Source: Methylocapsa sp. S129
GTDB lineage: Bacteria > Pseudomonadota > Alphaproteobacteria > Rhizobiales > Beijerinckiaceae
Direction of reading: 5' to 3'
Assembly (NCBI RefSeq): GCF_009765995.1
Contig: NZ_LMUI01000016.1
Span: 62,001-126,000, forward strand
DNA: 64,000 nucleotides
This document shows positions 16,362-24,789 of the stretch, in pieces (position 1 is the first letter of the stretch; each line of letters starts with the position of its first letter). The notes beneath the pieces are model-generated. The model made no database searches. It worked only from the letters and a program-made list of their open reading frames with translations, and had not been told where the DNA came from. Both the position numbers and the translations under genes were made by a program.

Positions 16362-17768
16362 TCAGTCTTCTCCGCCGAATTTGCCAATATGCAAATCTGT
16401 TTCCAAAATGCCCGCGGCTGCGAGCAAGAACTTATCGGCGTGCCAGCGCCCCGCCATCTGCAAGCCAATCGGCAGACCCGTCCGAGTGCGTCCGCAGGGA
16501 AGCGCAATGGCGGGATGCCCGGTCAGGTTCAGCGGGAAAGCATAGGGATACCAGCCGCCGCGCAGCGATCCTGCGGGCGCGCCGTTAATGAGCACGGGCC
16601 CGTCGGGCAATTGATCGCCGAGCGGCAGCGGCGGCGCGGTAAGCGCAGGCGAGACGATCAGATCGAAGCGCTGAAACAATTGCTGCAGTTTGCGGAACAT
16701 GTCGGTGCGCGCAAATCCCGCCTGCTGCAATGCGACCGCGCTATGCCGCATTCCCTTCTCGACGGTGATGATCAGATGAGGGTCGAGCCGATCGCCGAAG
16801 CGCTCGAGATGCGGAGCGACGCGGGAGGCGACGCCGGACTCCAGGATCACCAGGAACGAAGGCTCCATGGAGACGAAATCGAGCGCGATCTCCTCGACGA
16901 TCGCTCCAAGCGCCTCCATTCGCCGTACAGCCGCCTTCGTCGCGGCCTCGACTTCAGAGTCCAGTTTGTGATTCCCGCAACGCGGCAGCCAGGCGATCTT
17001 GACCCCCGCAAGGCTCTGGGGCGCACGCTGGGGATCGGGCGCCGCCTGGCCATAGGGATCACGCTTGTCCGGTCCGGCCAGCACATCGAACAAGAGGTTT
17101 ACATCCGCGACATCGCGCGCCATAGGGCCGACATAGGAATTGGCCGAGAACAGATCGGGGGGCTGAAGGTTCGGGATCGCGCCGAGCGTCGCCTTCAGGC
17201 CAACAATCCCGCAACAGGCGGCGGGAATGCGGATCGATCCGCCGCCGTCGGTTCCAAGGGCCAACGGACCCATGCCGGAGGCGACGGCGACGGCGGCGCC
17301 GCCGCTGGACGCGCCGCAGGTCACGGTCGGATCGATCGGGTTGAGCGTGCGGCCGAAGATCGGCGCGTCCGTCGATTGCTTGTGACCAAATTCCGGCGTC
17401 GTCGTCTTGCCGATGAGAATGGCGCCCGCCGCCTTGGCGCGGGCGACGGCGATGGCGTCCTCCGTCGGCACGAAATTTTCGAAGATCGCCGAGCCCATTG
17501 TCGTTCGCACGCCAGCGGTATTGGTCAGATCCTTCACGGAATAGGGAACGCCGTGCAGCGAGGGCAGGGGGTCGCCAGCCATCACTTGCTGTTCCGCGAC
17601 TTTTGCGGCCGCGAGCGCCGCGTCCGCAGTGACAGTGATAAAGGCGTTGAGTTCGGCGCGCTGGGCGATGCGATCGAGCGCCGCCCGCACCGCCTCTATC
17701 GGCGACACCTTCCGGTTGCGGATCGCTTGCGCGAGTTCGACCGCTTTCATATCCGCGATAGCGCTCAT
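16362..17768 (-). CDS. Amidase (amidase-signature family)
   Basis: A 468-residue amidase-signature hydrolase releasing ammonia or an amine from an amide. The Ser-cisSer-Lys triad is visible: the lysine in VPYSVKDL, and the serines in GASSGGAAVAVASG and TDGGGSIRIPAA. Length is normal. It is the last gene of a minus-strand operon made of importer, deacetylase, two SDRs and amidase, and it converges on the epimerase gene. Within that operon it would release nitrogen from an imported amide. Other candidates are Glu-tRNA amidotransferase-like or aryl-acylamidase activity. Confidence 0.9.
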   Translation of the reverse strand: MSAIADMKAVELAQAIRNRKVSPIEAVRAALDRIAQRAELNAFITVTADAALAAAKVAEQQVMAGDPLPSLHGVPYSVKDLTNTAGVRTTMGSAIFENFVPTEDAIAVARAKAAGAILIGKTTTPEFGHKQSTDAPIFGRTLNPIDPTVTCGASSGGAAVAVASGMGPLALGTDGGGSIRIPAACCGIVGLKATLGAIPNLQPPDLFSANSYVGPMARDVADVNLLFDVLAGPDKRDPYGQAAPDPQRAPQSLAGVKIAWLPRCGNHKLDSEVEAATKAAVRRMEALGAIVEEIALDFVSMEPSFLVILESGVASRVAPHLERFGDRLDPHLIITVEKGMRHSAVALQQAGFARTDMFRKLQQLFQRFDLIVSPALTAPPLPLGDQLPDGPVLINGAPAGSLRGGWYPYAFPLNLTGHPAIALPCGRTRTGLPIGLQMAGRWHADKFLLAAAGILETDLHIGKFGGED

Positions 17769-17802
17769 GGGGCTGCTCCTTTTGTTCGAAAGATCGGCGC
17801 CG

Positions 17803-18552
17803 TCACAGCATCCACCGTCCGCCGTCGATCAGAATGGTCTGGCCGGTCACAAAACGCGCCTCCGCGCTGGCGAGATAGGCGACCAGTCCGGCGACGTCTT
17901 CCGGTTCGGCGATGAAGCCGGCTGGCGTCCCCTTTCGAAGCCGATCCAGAATTTCCGGCGCGATGCGGTCGTGCGCGCGTGTGCGAACGGCGCCTGGCGC
18001 AACTGCATTGACCGTGACGCCGTCGGCGGCAAGTTCGCGCGCCAATGCGCGCGTGAAGCCGATGAGCCCCATTTTCGCCGTCGCATAATCGGCAAGCCCG
18101 GCGTCGCCTGCAAAGGCGGCGTCGCTCGACATGTTGACGATGCGCCCGGACCGCCTCGCTTTCATGCCGGGAGCGACCAGACGCGACAGGCGCAAGGTGA
18201 CGAGCAGGGAGATTTCCAGAACGAAGCGCCAGACCTCTTGGTCGGAATCAACAAAAGCGCCGCCTCTCTCTCGCGCGCTCTGTCCGACATTGTTGACGAG
18301 AATGTCGATCGGCCCCAGTTTCTGCTCCGCCGTCGCAACGAACCGCCGCAACACATCGTCCTGCGTGCAGTCGCCGGCCATCGTCAGGCAAGACGCCTTG
18401 GGCAAACCGGAAAATTCCTTCAGGAGCGCCGCTTCCTCAAGATCGATGACGGCGATACGGGCGCCTTCGGCGGCGAGCCGATGCGCCACCGCCGCCCCGA
18501 TGCCATTGGCGGCGCCCGTGATCATGGCGATCCGCCCATCGAACCGGCGCAT
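17803..18552 (-). CDS. Short-chain dehydrogenase/reductase (SDR), first of a tandem pair
   Basis: A 249-residue classical SDR with TGAANGIGAAVA, DILVNNVGQSARE (NNVG replacing the usual NNAG), the serine in VNMSSDAAFAG and active-site YATAK. ATG 18552 is chosen because the fold begins directly there, although longer frames exist upstream. It starts two bases after the stop of the other SDR, so it is co-translated. Two adjacent SDRs between an amidase and a deacetylase-like gene suggest sequential oxidations of one imported compound. Confidence 0.87.
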   Translation of the reverse strand: MRRFDGRIAMITGAANGIGAAVAHRLAAEGARIAVIDLEEAALLKEFSGLPKASCLTMAGDCTQDDVLRRFVATAEQKLGPIDILVNNVGQSARERGGAFVDSDQEVWRFVLEISLLVTLRLSRLVAPGMKARRSGRIVNMSSDAAFAGDAGLADYATAKMGLIGFTRALARELAADGVTVNAVAPGAVRTRAHDRIAPEILDRLRKGTPAGFIAEPEDVAGLVAYLASAEARFVTGQTILIDGGRWML

Positions 18553-18554
18553 GG

Positions 18555-19289
18555 TCAATGGAAACTCCGTCCGCCATCGGCCGCCAGAGCAATCCCCGTC
18601 ACATAACTCGACGCAGCGCTGGTAAGAAACAAGATGCAACTCGCCATCTCTTCGGGATCAGCGATGCGGCGCAAAGCATAGCGATCCCGAATCTCAGACC
18701 GCACGGCTTCGGCGTCGGAGGCGTCGTGGAAACTGGACCGGAACAGCTCCGTTTCCACAGCGCCAGGGCAGATCGCGTTGACGCGGATAGATCGCTGCGC
18801 AAGTTCGACAGCCATCGCCTTGGCGAACATCACGAGGCCAGCTTTCGAGGCGCAATAGGCGGTGCGATCGGGCAGGGGGCGCAGACCGGCCGCCGAAGAT
18901 ACGAGTACGATCGTGCCGCCTTCGGGGGCAAAGTCGCGCAGCGCCGCGCGGCAGACACGCATGGCTCCCGTCAGGTTGACGTCGAGGATGCGCTCCCAAT
19001 CTTCGTCGCGCGTTTCCGCGACATTGGCCAGGAGATCGACGCCGGCGCAATAGATGATTCCATCGATCGCCCCCATCCGCCCAGCCGCCGCTTTCACGGC
19101 CGCGTCGACCTCTTGGGCGTTGCGGACATCGGCTTGCAGCGCAATTGTCGGCGCGCCGCCGCCGGTCCACGGATCGCGATCCAGAACGGCTGTTTGCGCT
19201 CCGGCGTCCAGGCATTGGCGGACCGTAGCGAGGCCGATGCCCGCGGCGCCGCCAACGATGAGAAGGCGTCGTCCCTGCAGCGCCTTCAT
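18555..19289 (-). CDS. Short-chain dehydrogenase/reductase (SDR), second of a tandem pair
   Basis: A 244-residue classical SDR with the cofactor motif VGGAAGIGLATV, the NAD-selecting aspartate in AVLDRD, IIYCAGVD in place of the usual NNAG, the serine in VLVSSAAG and active-site YCASK. Its start overlaps the deacetylase-like gene by 4 bases (ATGA), so it is translationally coupled. The unusual YCAG in place of NNAG occurs in some SDRs of sugar or hydroxy-acid oxidation. Confidence 0.88.
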   Translation of the reverse strand: MKALQGRRLLIVGGAAGIGLATVRQCLDAGAQTAVLDRDPWTGGGAPTIALQADVRNAQEVDAAVKAAAGRMGAIDGIIYCAGVDLLANVAETRDEDWERILDVNLTGAMRVCRAALRDFAPEGGTIVLVSSAAGLRPLPDRTAYCASKAGLVMFAKAMAVELAQRSIRVNAICPGAVETELFRSSFHDASDAEAVRSEIRDRYALRRIADPEEMASCILFLTSAASSYVTGIALAADGGRSFH

Positions 19290-20104
19290 CGCGGCGCCTT
19301 CAGACGCGGCCGTATTTGATCGCTCATCTCGTCACAACGCCCCATCCAGACATTGGCGTGATCGCGGGCGTGCTTGATCAGCCCTTCGAGCACCACGAGT
19401 CGTGAAGGTTGGCCGATGATTTCGGGATGCATGCCGACCATCATCATCCGATCTTCATGATAGAGGACGTCGAATTCGGTCTTCCAGGATTCGAGAACGG
19501 AGGACGGCGGATGCATCGTTCGTCCTGGCAACACGATCGAATATTGGAAGAAGGGCGCGTCATCCAGAACCCAACGGAACGGTAGCTCGACGATATCGGT
19601 CGTCTCCCCGTCTATCTCCAGGAGATAGGGCGAATCGTCGTCGAAGAAGTTCGAGGAATAATCGAAGCCGTATTCCTTCATCAGGCCAAGGCTGATCGGG
19701 CTGAACTCGGCGGCGGGAGAGCGGTAGCCGCGCGGCGCCTGGCCGGTTGCCCGCTTGATCGCGTCAAATCCCTTCTGCATCTCCTCCCGCTCTTGCTCGG
19801 GGGTGAGATTGACGATCCATGCATGAGTGTGGCTGTGGTGGGCAATCTCATGCCCGTCCTTCAACAGCGCCTCCACGACTTGCGGACGCTGCTCGACGAT
19901 GATTCCGGGGATGAAGAAGGTTGCGCGGACTTCATAGCGGCGCAGCAATTCCATCACGCGCCAGACGCCGACCTTCCAGCCATAGGCGCCCTGTGACATG
20001 AGAATCGGCCGTTTGGCGTAATTGGGGTCGCGCGCGGTCCACATCGTCTCGGCATCGAGATCGAATGTTAGGAACAAAGGAAATCCGCGATCGGTCAGAG
20101 ACAT
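19286..20104 (-). CDS. Polysaccharide-deacetylase-fold hydrolase (CE4/PuuE-like)
   Basis: A 272-residue NodB-homology protein. The metal triad is visible: aspartate in FLTFDLDAET and the two histidines in AHHSHTHAW, plus RSPAAEFS further on. Proteins of this length without a signal peptide are often not chitin or peptidoglycan deacetylases but small amide hydrolases such as PuuE allantoinase or cyclic-imide hydrolase. The absence of a signal peptide and the amidase and importer neighbours support that reading. ATG 20104 has a GAGG ribosome site seven bases upstream. Confidence 0.85.
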   Translation of the reverse strand: MSLTDRGFPLFLTFDLDAETMWTARDPNYAKRPILMSQGAYGWKVGVWRVMELLRRYEVRATFFIPGIIVEQRPQVVEALLKDGHEIAHHSHTHAWIVNLTPEQEREEMQKGFDAIKRATGQAPRGYRSPAAEFSPISLGLMKEYGFDYSSNFFDDDSPYLLEIDGETTDIVELPFRWVLDDAPFFQYSIVLPGRTMHPPSSVLESWKTEFDVLYHEDRMMMVGMHPEIIGQPSRLVVLEGLIKHARDHANVWMGRCDEMSDQIRPRLKAPR

Positions 20105-20114
20105 CTGATGGTCC

Positions 20115-20903
20115 TCATATAATACGGCGAACGCCAGCCATGCGTTCGACCATGACAAGCAGGATTAATGTGGCGACGATCAGCAGGGTCGAGACGGCGG
20201 CGATCGAGGGATCGACGCCAAGATCGATCGCGCTGAAAATGGTGACCGGCAGCGTCGCCTGGCCGGGCGGCAACAGGAACACCGTAACCGGCACTTCATC
20301 GAAAGAGGTAATCAGCGCGAATACGAAACCCGCCAGCAGCGACGCTCTTATGCCAGGCAAGACGACGAGGCCGAACGCCGACAGCCTCGTTGCGCCGAGG
20401 ACGCGGGCGGCCTCCTCAAGCGACGGATCGAAGCCCGCGAGTCCCGCCAACGCCGTGCGCACGACATAAGGCGTCACGATGACGACATGGGCGAGCACGA
20501 GCATGACGAAATTGCCGCGCAATCCCATCATGCTGACATATTGAAGCAAGGCCACGCCGATCACGACTGCCGGAAAAATCAGCGGCGACAGGACCAGCGC
20601 GGAGATCGCCTCGCTGAACGGCAGCCAGCGGTGATGCAGGGCGTAACAGGCGGGAATAGCAAGCAGCACTGCGAGGATAGTCGAGGCGATCGCGAGCTCC
20701 AGACTGAAGCCGATGGCCTGGAGATAATTGGGATCTTGCAACACTTGCGCAAACCAGCGCAGCGTCACGCCTTGGGGAGGCACGGTGAGATAGGCGGTGG
20801 CGCTGACGGAGGCGAGCGCGACGACGAGCACGGGCAGCATCAGGAAGGCCAGGATCAAGCCCGCGACGATCTTGAGCGTGAGGGGAAGAGGGCCATCTCT
20901 CAT
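20115..20903 (-). CDS. ABC importer permease, PotC-like
   Basis: A 262-residue inner-membrane permease with hydrophobic segments from the N-terminus (LKIVAGLILAFLMLPVLVV) and the EAA coupling loop SLEEAARVLGATRLSAF. It overlaps the partner permease by 4 bases. It is part of the 20115-23898 importer. Confidence 0.9.
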   Translation of the reverse strand: MRDGPLPLTLKIVAGLILAFLMLPVLVVALASVSATAYLTVPPQGVTLRWFAQVLQDPNYLQAIGFSLELAIASTILAVLLAIPACYALHHRWLPFSEAISALVLSPLIFPAVVIGVALLQYVSMMGLRGNFVMLVLAHVVIVTPYVVRTALAGLAGFDPSLEEAARVLGATRLSAFGLVVLPGIRASLLAGFVFALITSFDEVPVTVFLLPPGQATLPVTIFSAIDLGVDPSIAAVSTLLIVATLILLVMVERMAGVRRII

Positions 20904-21751
20904 TGCGCGGCCGTCCAGCGTCTTGTCAGCAAGCCGGCGCCAGCCACAATGAGAAGGGCGATCAGGGTCAGCACGAAGGCCAGCGCGGCGCCGGACGGCC
21001 AGTCGAGATCGCTCAGGAATTCGTCATAGATAACGGTCGCCATCACCTTATAAGCCGGACCGCCGAGCAGCCGCGGCGTCACGAGCGCGCTGATTGTCAG
21101 CACGAAGACCAGCACGGAGCCGGCGAACATGCCGGGCGCGGTCAGCGGCAAGGTGACGAGGAAGAATGTCTTCATCGGCCCCGCGCCAAGCGTCGCCGAG
21201 GCGGCTTCCGCGTCTTTTGGCAGCGCCTGCAAGGCGGCGACCAGCACCAGCACCATGAACGGCAGATAGATATGGGTCAGCCCGATGATCAATCCCGTGA
21301 GATTGAACATGAGATGCAGCGGCGCATGGATCAAGCCAAGCGTCATCAGCAGATTGTTGAGGAGGCCGTGATTGGCCAGAAGCGACATCCAGCCGAACGA
21401 GCGCACCACGAGGTTGAGCAGCAGCGGGAACACCACCAGCACCGTCAGCCAACTGCGCGCTGCGCCCGTCGAACGCGCCACCACATAGGCGAGGGGATAG
21501 CCGACAACGAGGCAGACCAGGGTCACCAGCGCGCCCATCGTGAAGGTGCGGGCCAGCACTTCGTGGAAATAGGGATCTGTGGCGATCTGGGTGTAGTTTT
21601 CGAGCGTCCAGCCGGGCGCGGCGGCGGCTCCCGCCCCATAGTGGCGAAAGCTTGTCGGCAGCATCATCGCGATGGGCGCCACGAAGACGGCGAGCAGCAC
21701 GAGGCCGAGCGGCGTGATCAGCAGAAAACCGAGTGGGCGCCGCGTCTCCAT
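20900..21751 (-). CDS. ABC importer permease, PotB-like
   Basis: A 283-residue inner-membrane permease with about six hydrophobic segments and the coupling loop DAEAASATLGAGPMKTF. ATG 21751 is two bases after the upstream ATPase stop and begins METRRPLGFLLITPLG, a normal cytoplasmic lead-in. Longer frames upstream read into the ATPase gene and are rejected. It pairs with the PotC-like permease. Confidence 0.9.
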   Translation of the reverse strand: METRRPLGFLLITPLGLVLLAVFVAPIAMMLPTSFRHYGAGAAAAPGWTLENYTQIATDPYFHEVLARTFTMGALVTLVCLVVGYPLAYVVARSTGAARSWLTVLVVFPLLLNLVVRSFGWMSLLANHGLLNNLLMTLGLIHAPLHLMFNLTGLIIGLTHIYLPFMVLVLVAALQALPKDAEAASATLGAGPMKTFFLVTLPLTAPGMFAGSVLVFVLTISALVTPRLLGGPAYKVMATVIYDEFLSDLDWPSGAALAFVLTLIALLIVAGAGLLTRRWTAAQ

Positions 21752-21753
21752 GA

Positions 21754-22833
21754 TCACCCTGCCTGCGCGGGAGGCGCGATGAAGACCGATTGCGGATCGA
21801 TGAGGATGCGGACGCGTTCGCCGACGCCGAATGCGGCTTCCGGCGCGCCGGTGCTGCATTCCGACACGAGCTCGACGCCGCCTTGCAACCGTACGACGCG
21901 CTGAACCTGCGCGCCCGAGAAGGAGCGCAAAACCACATCGCCGTCGATTCCATCGCCCTGAGCCGAAACAGCCTCCAACCGGATTGCGTGATGCCGGATG
22001 ATGACATCAACGACGGCGCCGACCGCCAAGCCGCGCGACGCGCTGCGCAACGATGTTCCATCGCTCAGCCGCAATTGCGCGCCGCTGGCGTCGACGGCCT
22101 CTATGAGGGCGCGCAATCGGTTGGAGCGCCCGATGAAGCCAGCGACGAAACCGTTGGCGGGGCTATGATAAATTTCTTCCGGCGCGCCGACTTGCTGCAC
22201 GAGGCCGTTGTTGAGAACGCAGACTCGATCGGAGAGCGAGAGCGCTTCGGATTGGTCATGCGTGACGAACAGGCTGGTGATTCCAAGCTCGCGCTGCAGT
22301 CGCTTGATCTCGATCTGCATCTCGTCGCGCAAAAGCGCGTCGAGATTGGAAAGCGGCTCGTCGAGAAGAAGAATCTGCGGGCGCGGCGCGACGGCGCGGG
22401 CCAAGGCGACGCGTTGCTGTTGCCCACCAGAGAGCTGACGTGGAAGGCGCGCGGCGACATGGCCAAGCCGGACAAGGTCGAGCGTCTCGCCGACCCGACG
22501 CTTTAAGTCGTCGCCGCGCAGGCCCTGCCGGCGCAGGCCGAAGGCCACATTGTCGAAGACCGAAAGATGCGGGAACAATGCATAGGACTGGAAGACCAAG
22601 CCAAGCCGACGGCGATGCGGCGGCAGCGGCGTTACGTCGGCGCCGTTGATGAGCACGGCGCCGGAAGTCGGCGTGATCAGCCCGGCGACCATGCGGAGCA
22701 CGGTCGTCTTGCCGCAGCCCGAAGGGCCAAGCAGCGACACGAATTCCCCTGATGCGACGGCAAGGTCGATGCCGGCGACGACGGGAAGATCGTGATAGCG
22801 TTTCGTCAATCGCCGAAGGGCGAGTTCAACCAT
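21754..22833 (-). CDS. Pot-type ABC importer ATPase
   Basis: A 359-residue ATPase with Walker A GPSGCGKTT, Q-loop FQSYALFPHLSV, signature LSGGQQQRVALA, Walker B LLLDEPLSNLD and switch histidine in FVTHDQSEALSLSD, followed by a TOBE domain. All catalytic residues are present. It lies between the binding protein and the permeases in the 20115-23898 importer. Confidence 0.92.
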   Translation of the reverse strand: MVELALRRLTKRYHDLPVVAGIDLAVASGEFVSLLGPSGCGKTTVLRMVAGLITPTSGAVLINGADVTPLPPHRRRLGLVFQSYALFPHLSVFDNVAFGLRRQGLRGDDLKRRVGETLDLVRLGHVAARLPRQLSGGQQQRVALARAVAPRPQILLLDEPLSNLDALLRDEMQIEIKRLQRELGITSLFVTHDQSEALSLSDRVCVLNNGLVQQVGAPEEIYHSPANGFVAGFIGRSNRLRALIEAVDASGAQLRLSDGTSLRSASRGLAVGAVVDVIIRHHAIRLEAVSAQGDGIDGDVVLRSFSGAQVQRVVRLQGGVELVSECSTGAPEAAFGVGERVRILIDPQSVFIAPPAQAG

Positions 22834-22869
22834 GGCCGCTGCATCCCAGGGATATCAGGCTTGCTGCGT

Positions 22870-23898
22870 TCAGTGCGCGACCTCACGCTGCCAGCGATGA
22901 GTCCATTCCACGAGATGACTGGCGACCGCCTGCGGATCGGGAAAATAAAGATTTTTGTAGGCGTCGCCGGTCGCCACGATCTTTTTGATCTTGTCGCTCA
23001 AATTCACCTTCATATTGACCGGCGCGGCGTATTGCCGTTCGGAAAAGCAGCCTTGCCCTGCTTCCGACAGAACGGCGTCGACATATCTGAGCGCCAGATC
23101 GAGGTTGGGGGCGCCCTTGGGGATCACCAGAACGGGCTTGATGCCGACCGCGCCTTCTTTGGGATAGGCGACGGCCAGATCGAGACCCTTGTCGATCTGC
23201 GCGCCCGTGCGATCGGGATACCAGGGGGCCATGACGATATCCCCGCGTTGAAACAGGGAGACCAATTGATCGGCCTGAGTGTAGAAAGTGACGGAATTTT
23301 CCGCGAGTTCCTTCAGCGCCGCGAAGCCCGCATCCATATTGTCCAGCGTGCCGCCACGCATCTTGTTGATCGCCATGAGAAACTGGACGCCGGAAGTTCC
23401 CGTGATATCGCCGAGCGCGATGCGGCCTTTATATCTAGAGTCGAACAAATCGTTCCACGAAGTTGGCGGGGGATTGACGATCTTCGGATTGTAAGTGATC
23501 GCCGTTGCCGATACTTCGAATGCGACATAACTGTTGGCGGGACCGAACGCCGTTTTGTCGAGATCGGGATAGCTCGTCAGCTTGCTGACGTCGATGGGCG
23601 CGAGCAGCCCTTCATTGTTGAGCTGCGTGGCGAGCGAATTGTCCATATAGGCGACGTCATAAGTCGGGTGGCCGCCCATCGCGCGGATTGCCGCCGCGTG
23701 CTGAACGGAATTGCCTAGCTGCGTAATGACTTTCGCGCCTGTCGCCTTTTCGAACGGCGCGATGTTGCACGTCTTCGTATCGTCAGCGAAGACCCCGCCA
23801 AAAGTCGCGACAACGACTTGTTGCGCTTGTCCGGCGGACGTGACCGCGGCAGCCGTCCATATCGTCGCGAGGGCGAGGCCCAGGTGGAAAACTCTCAT
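22870..23898 (-). CDS. Extracellular solute-binding protein, PotD-like
   Basis: A 342-residue periplasmic binding protein with a Sec-type signal peptide (MRVFHLGLALATIWTAAAVT, probable cleavage after GQAQ). The body resembles family 1 binding proteins for polyamines, ferric ions and related ligands (VVVATFGGVFADD near the mature N-terminus). GGGAGG lies seven bases before ATG 23898. It is the first gene of the minus-strand operon that ends with the amidase and diverges from the MarR gene. Confidence 0.9.
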   Translation of the reverse strand: MRVFHLGLALATIWTAAAVTSAGQAQQVVVATFGGVFADDTKTCNIAPFEKATGAKVITQLGNSVQHAAAIRAMGGHPTYDVAYMDNSLATQLNNEGLLAPIDVSKLTSYPDLDKTAFGPANSYVAFEVSATAITYNPKIVNPPPTSWNDLFDSRYKGRIALGDITGTSGVQFLMAINKMRGGTLDNMDAGFAALKELAENSVTFYTQADQLVSLFQRGDIVMAPWYPDRTGAQIDKGLDLAVAYPKEGAVGIKPVLVIPKGAPNLDLALRYVDAVLSEAGQGCFSERQYAAPVNMKVNLSDKIKKIVATGDAYKNLYFPDPQAVASHLVEWTHRWQREVAH

Positions 23899-23944
23899 GT
23901 CGCGCCTCCCAAGTTTGCGTCACGCAGGGCGCTAGTCTAGATGA

Positions 23945-23981
23945 CTTTCAAAAATCTTTCAAGAAAGGTAAATTGCCTTTT
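23945..23981. promoter_or_regulatory. Inverted repeats in the divergent SBP/marR gap (MarR operator candidate)
   Basis: CTTTC-AA-GAAAG (23956-23967) is a perfect palindrome, preceded by another CTTTC at 23945. It overlaps AAAGG-TAAATTG-CCTTT (about 23964-23980). The position between the importer gene and the MarR gene fits a regulator that controls both directions. Confidence 0.45.
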
Positions 23982-24032
23982 TTATAGCTTATCTGCCACG
24001 AATCTGTCCATAGAGAGGGCGGAGAGATCAGA

Positions 24033-24608
24033 ATGAAACCAGGCAAGCGGCTTCCACAAAGCGACAATGAACGCGATGATGTCGCGGCGACGCCGGCTTT
24101 CGACCTCGTCGGCCGCGGGATGGCGCAATGGCGGCGTCAGCGCCCGGACATCGACGGCTCGGGCAAGGCGGTGGTGGGCAGGATTCTAGCGCTGCAGGAC
24201 ATTATTCTCCGCACGGTCAATGCCGCGTTGGCGCGGCATGGTTTGCGCTATCCGGTATATGCCGTGCTGGCGACGTTGCGGGTCGCGGGAGAGCCTTATC
24301 GCATGTCGCCTTCGCGCCTGCAGGCGACGATGCTGTTCACCTCGGGCGGCATTTCCAATCTGCTGCGGCGCGTCGAGGAGCAAGGCTATGTTCGCCGTTT
24401 CGCCGACCCTGCCGACGGGCGCGGCATCCTCGTCGAACTGACCGACAAGGGTTTCGCGGCAGCCGAAGCGGCGATGGCCGATCATGCGGATGCGGAACGG
24501 CGCCTGTGTGCGATGTTCGGCGAGCAGGAGCGAGAGACTCTGTCGACGCTTCTGAGCCGCATGATCTTGCTGAACGCGTCTGGCGGCGATTTCGGCGGCG
24601 CTCGATAG
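24033..24608 (+). CDS. MarR-family transcriptional regulator
   Basis: A 191-residue MarR-type regulator with a winged helix: the recognition region is YRMSPSRLQATMLFTSGGIS and the wing is RRFADPADGRGILVELTDKG. The roughly 40-residue N-terminal extension before the first helix is disordered-looking. GGAGAG lies seven bases before ATG 24033. It diverges from the Pot-type importer and amidase operon and probably represses it in response to the imported aromatic or amide compound. Confidence 0.9.
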   Translation: MKPGKRLPQSDNERDDVAATPAFDLVGRGMAQWRRQRPDIDGSGKAVVGRILALQDIILRTVNAALARHGLRYPVYAVLATLRVAGEPYRMSPSRLQATMLFTSGGISNLLRRVEEQGYVRRFADPADGRGILVELTDKGFAAAEAAMADHADAERRLCAMFGEQERETLSTLLSRMILLNASGGDFGGAR

Positions 24609-24618
24609 CGGATTTCTA

Positions 24619-24653
24619 AAACGCGGCGCCCGCCTCTTCGTCTCCCCGCGTTT
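24619..24653 (+). terminator. Possible terminator after marR
   Basis: AAACGCGG (24619-24626) pairs with CCGCGTTT (24646-24653) across a 19-base loop and ends in a short T run. The long loop weakens the case. It lies 10 bases after the MarR stop. Confidence 0.35.
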
Positions 24654-24694
24654 AAGCGGTTCCGTTTTCGCAACCCCTTATATCGCCTCAATGC

Positions 24695-24719
24695 GATCGC
24701 GGAACGGAAATCCGCGATC
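24695..24719. terminator. Hairpin between convergent marR and aldehyde dehydrogenase genes
   Basis: GATCGCGGA (24695-24703) pairs perfectly with TCCGCGATC (24711-24719) across a seven-base loop. It lies between two convergent genes, a typical place for a bidirectional terminator, but there is no T-tract on either strand. Confidence 0.4.
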
Positions 24720-24789
24720 ACAATACCCGATACACATTCATGGGCGAAGGCTAAATTGCATCCGTCCAAAGTCAGCGTAATAACGCCGT

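Noticed and set aside
16011-17915. Long plus-strand open frame of 634 codons
   Set aside because: It is antisense to the amidase gene, whose catalytic triad is intact.
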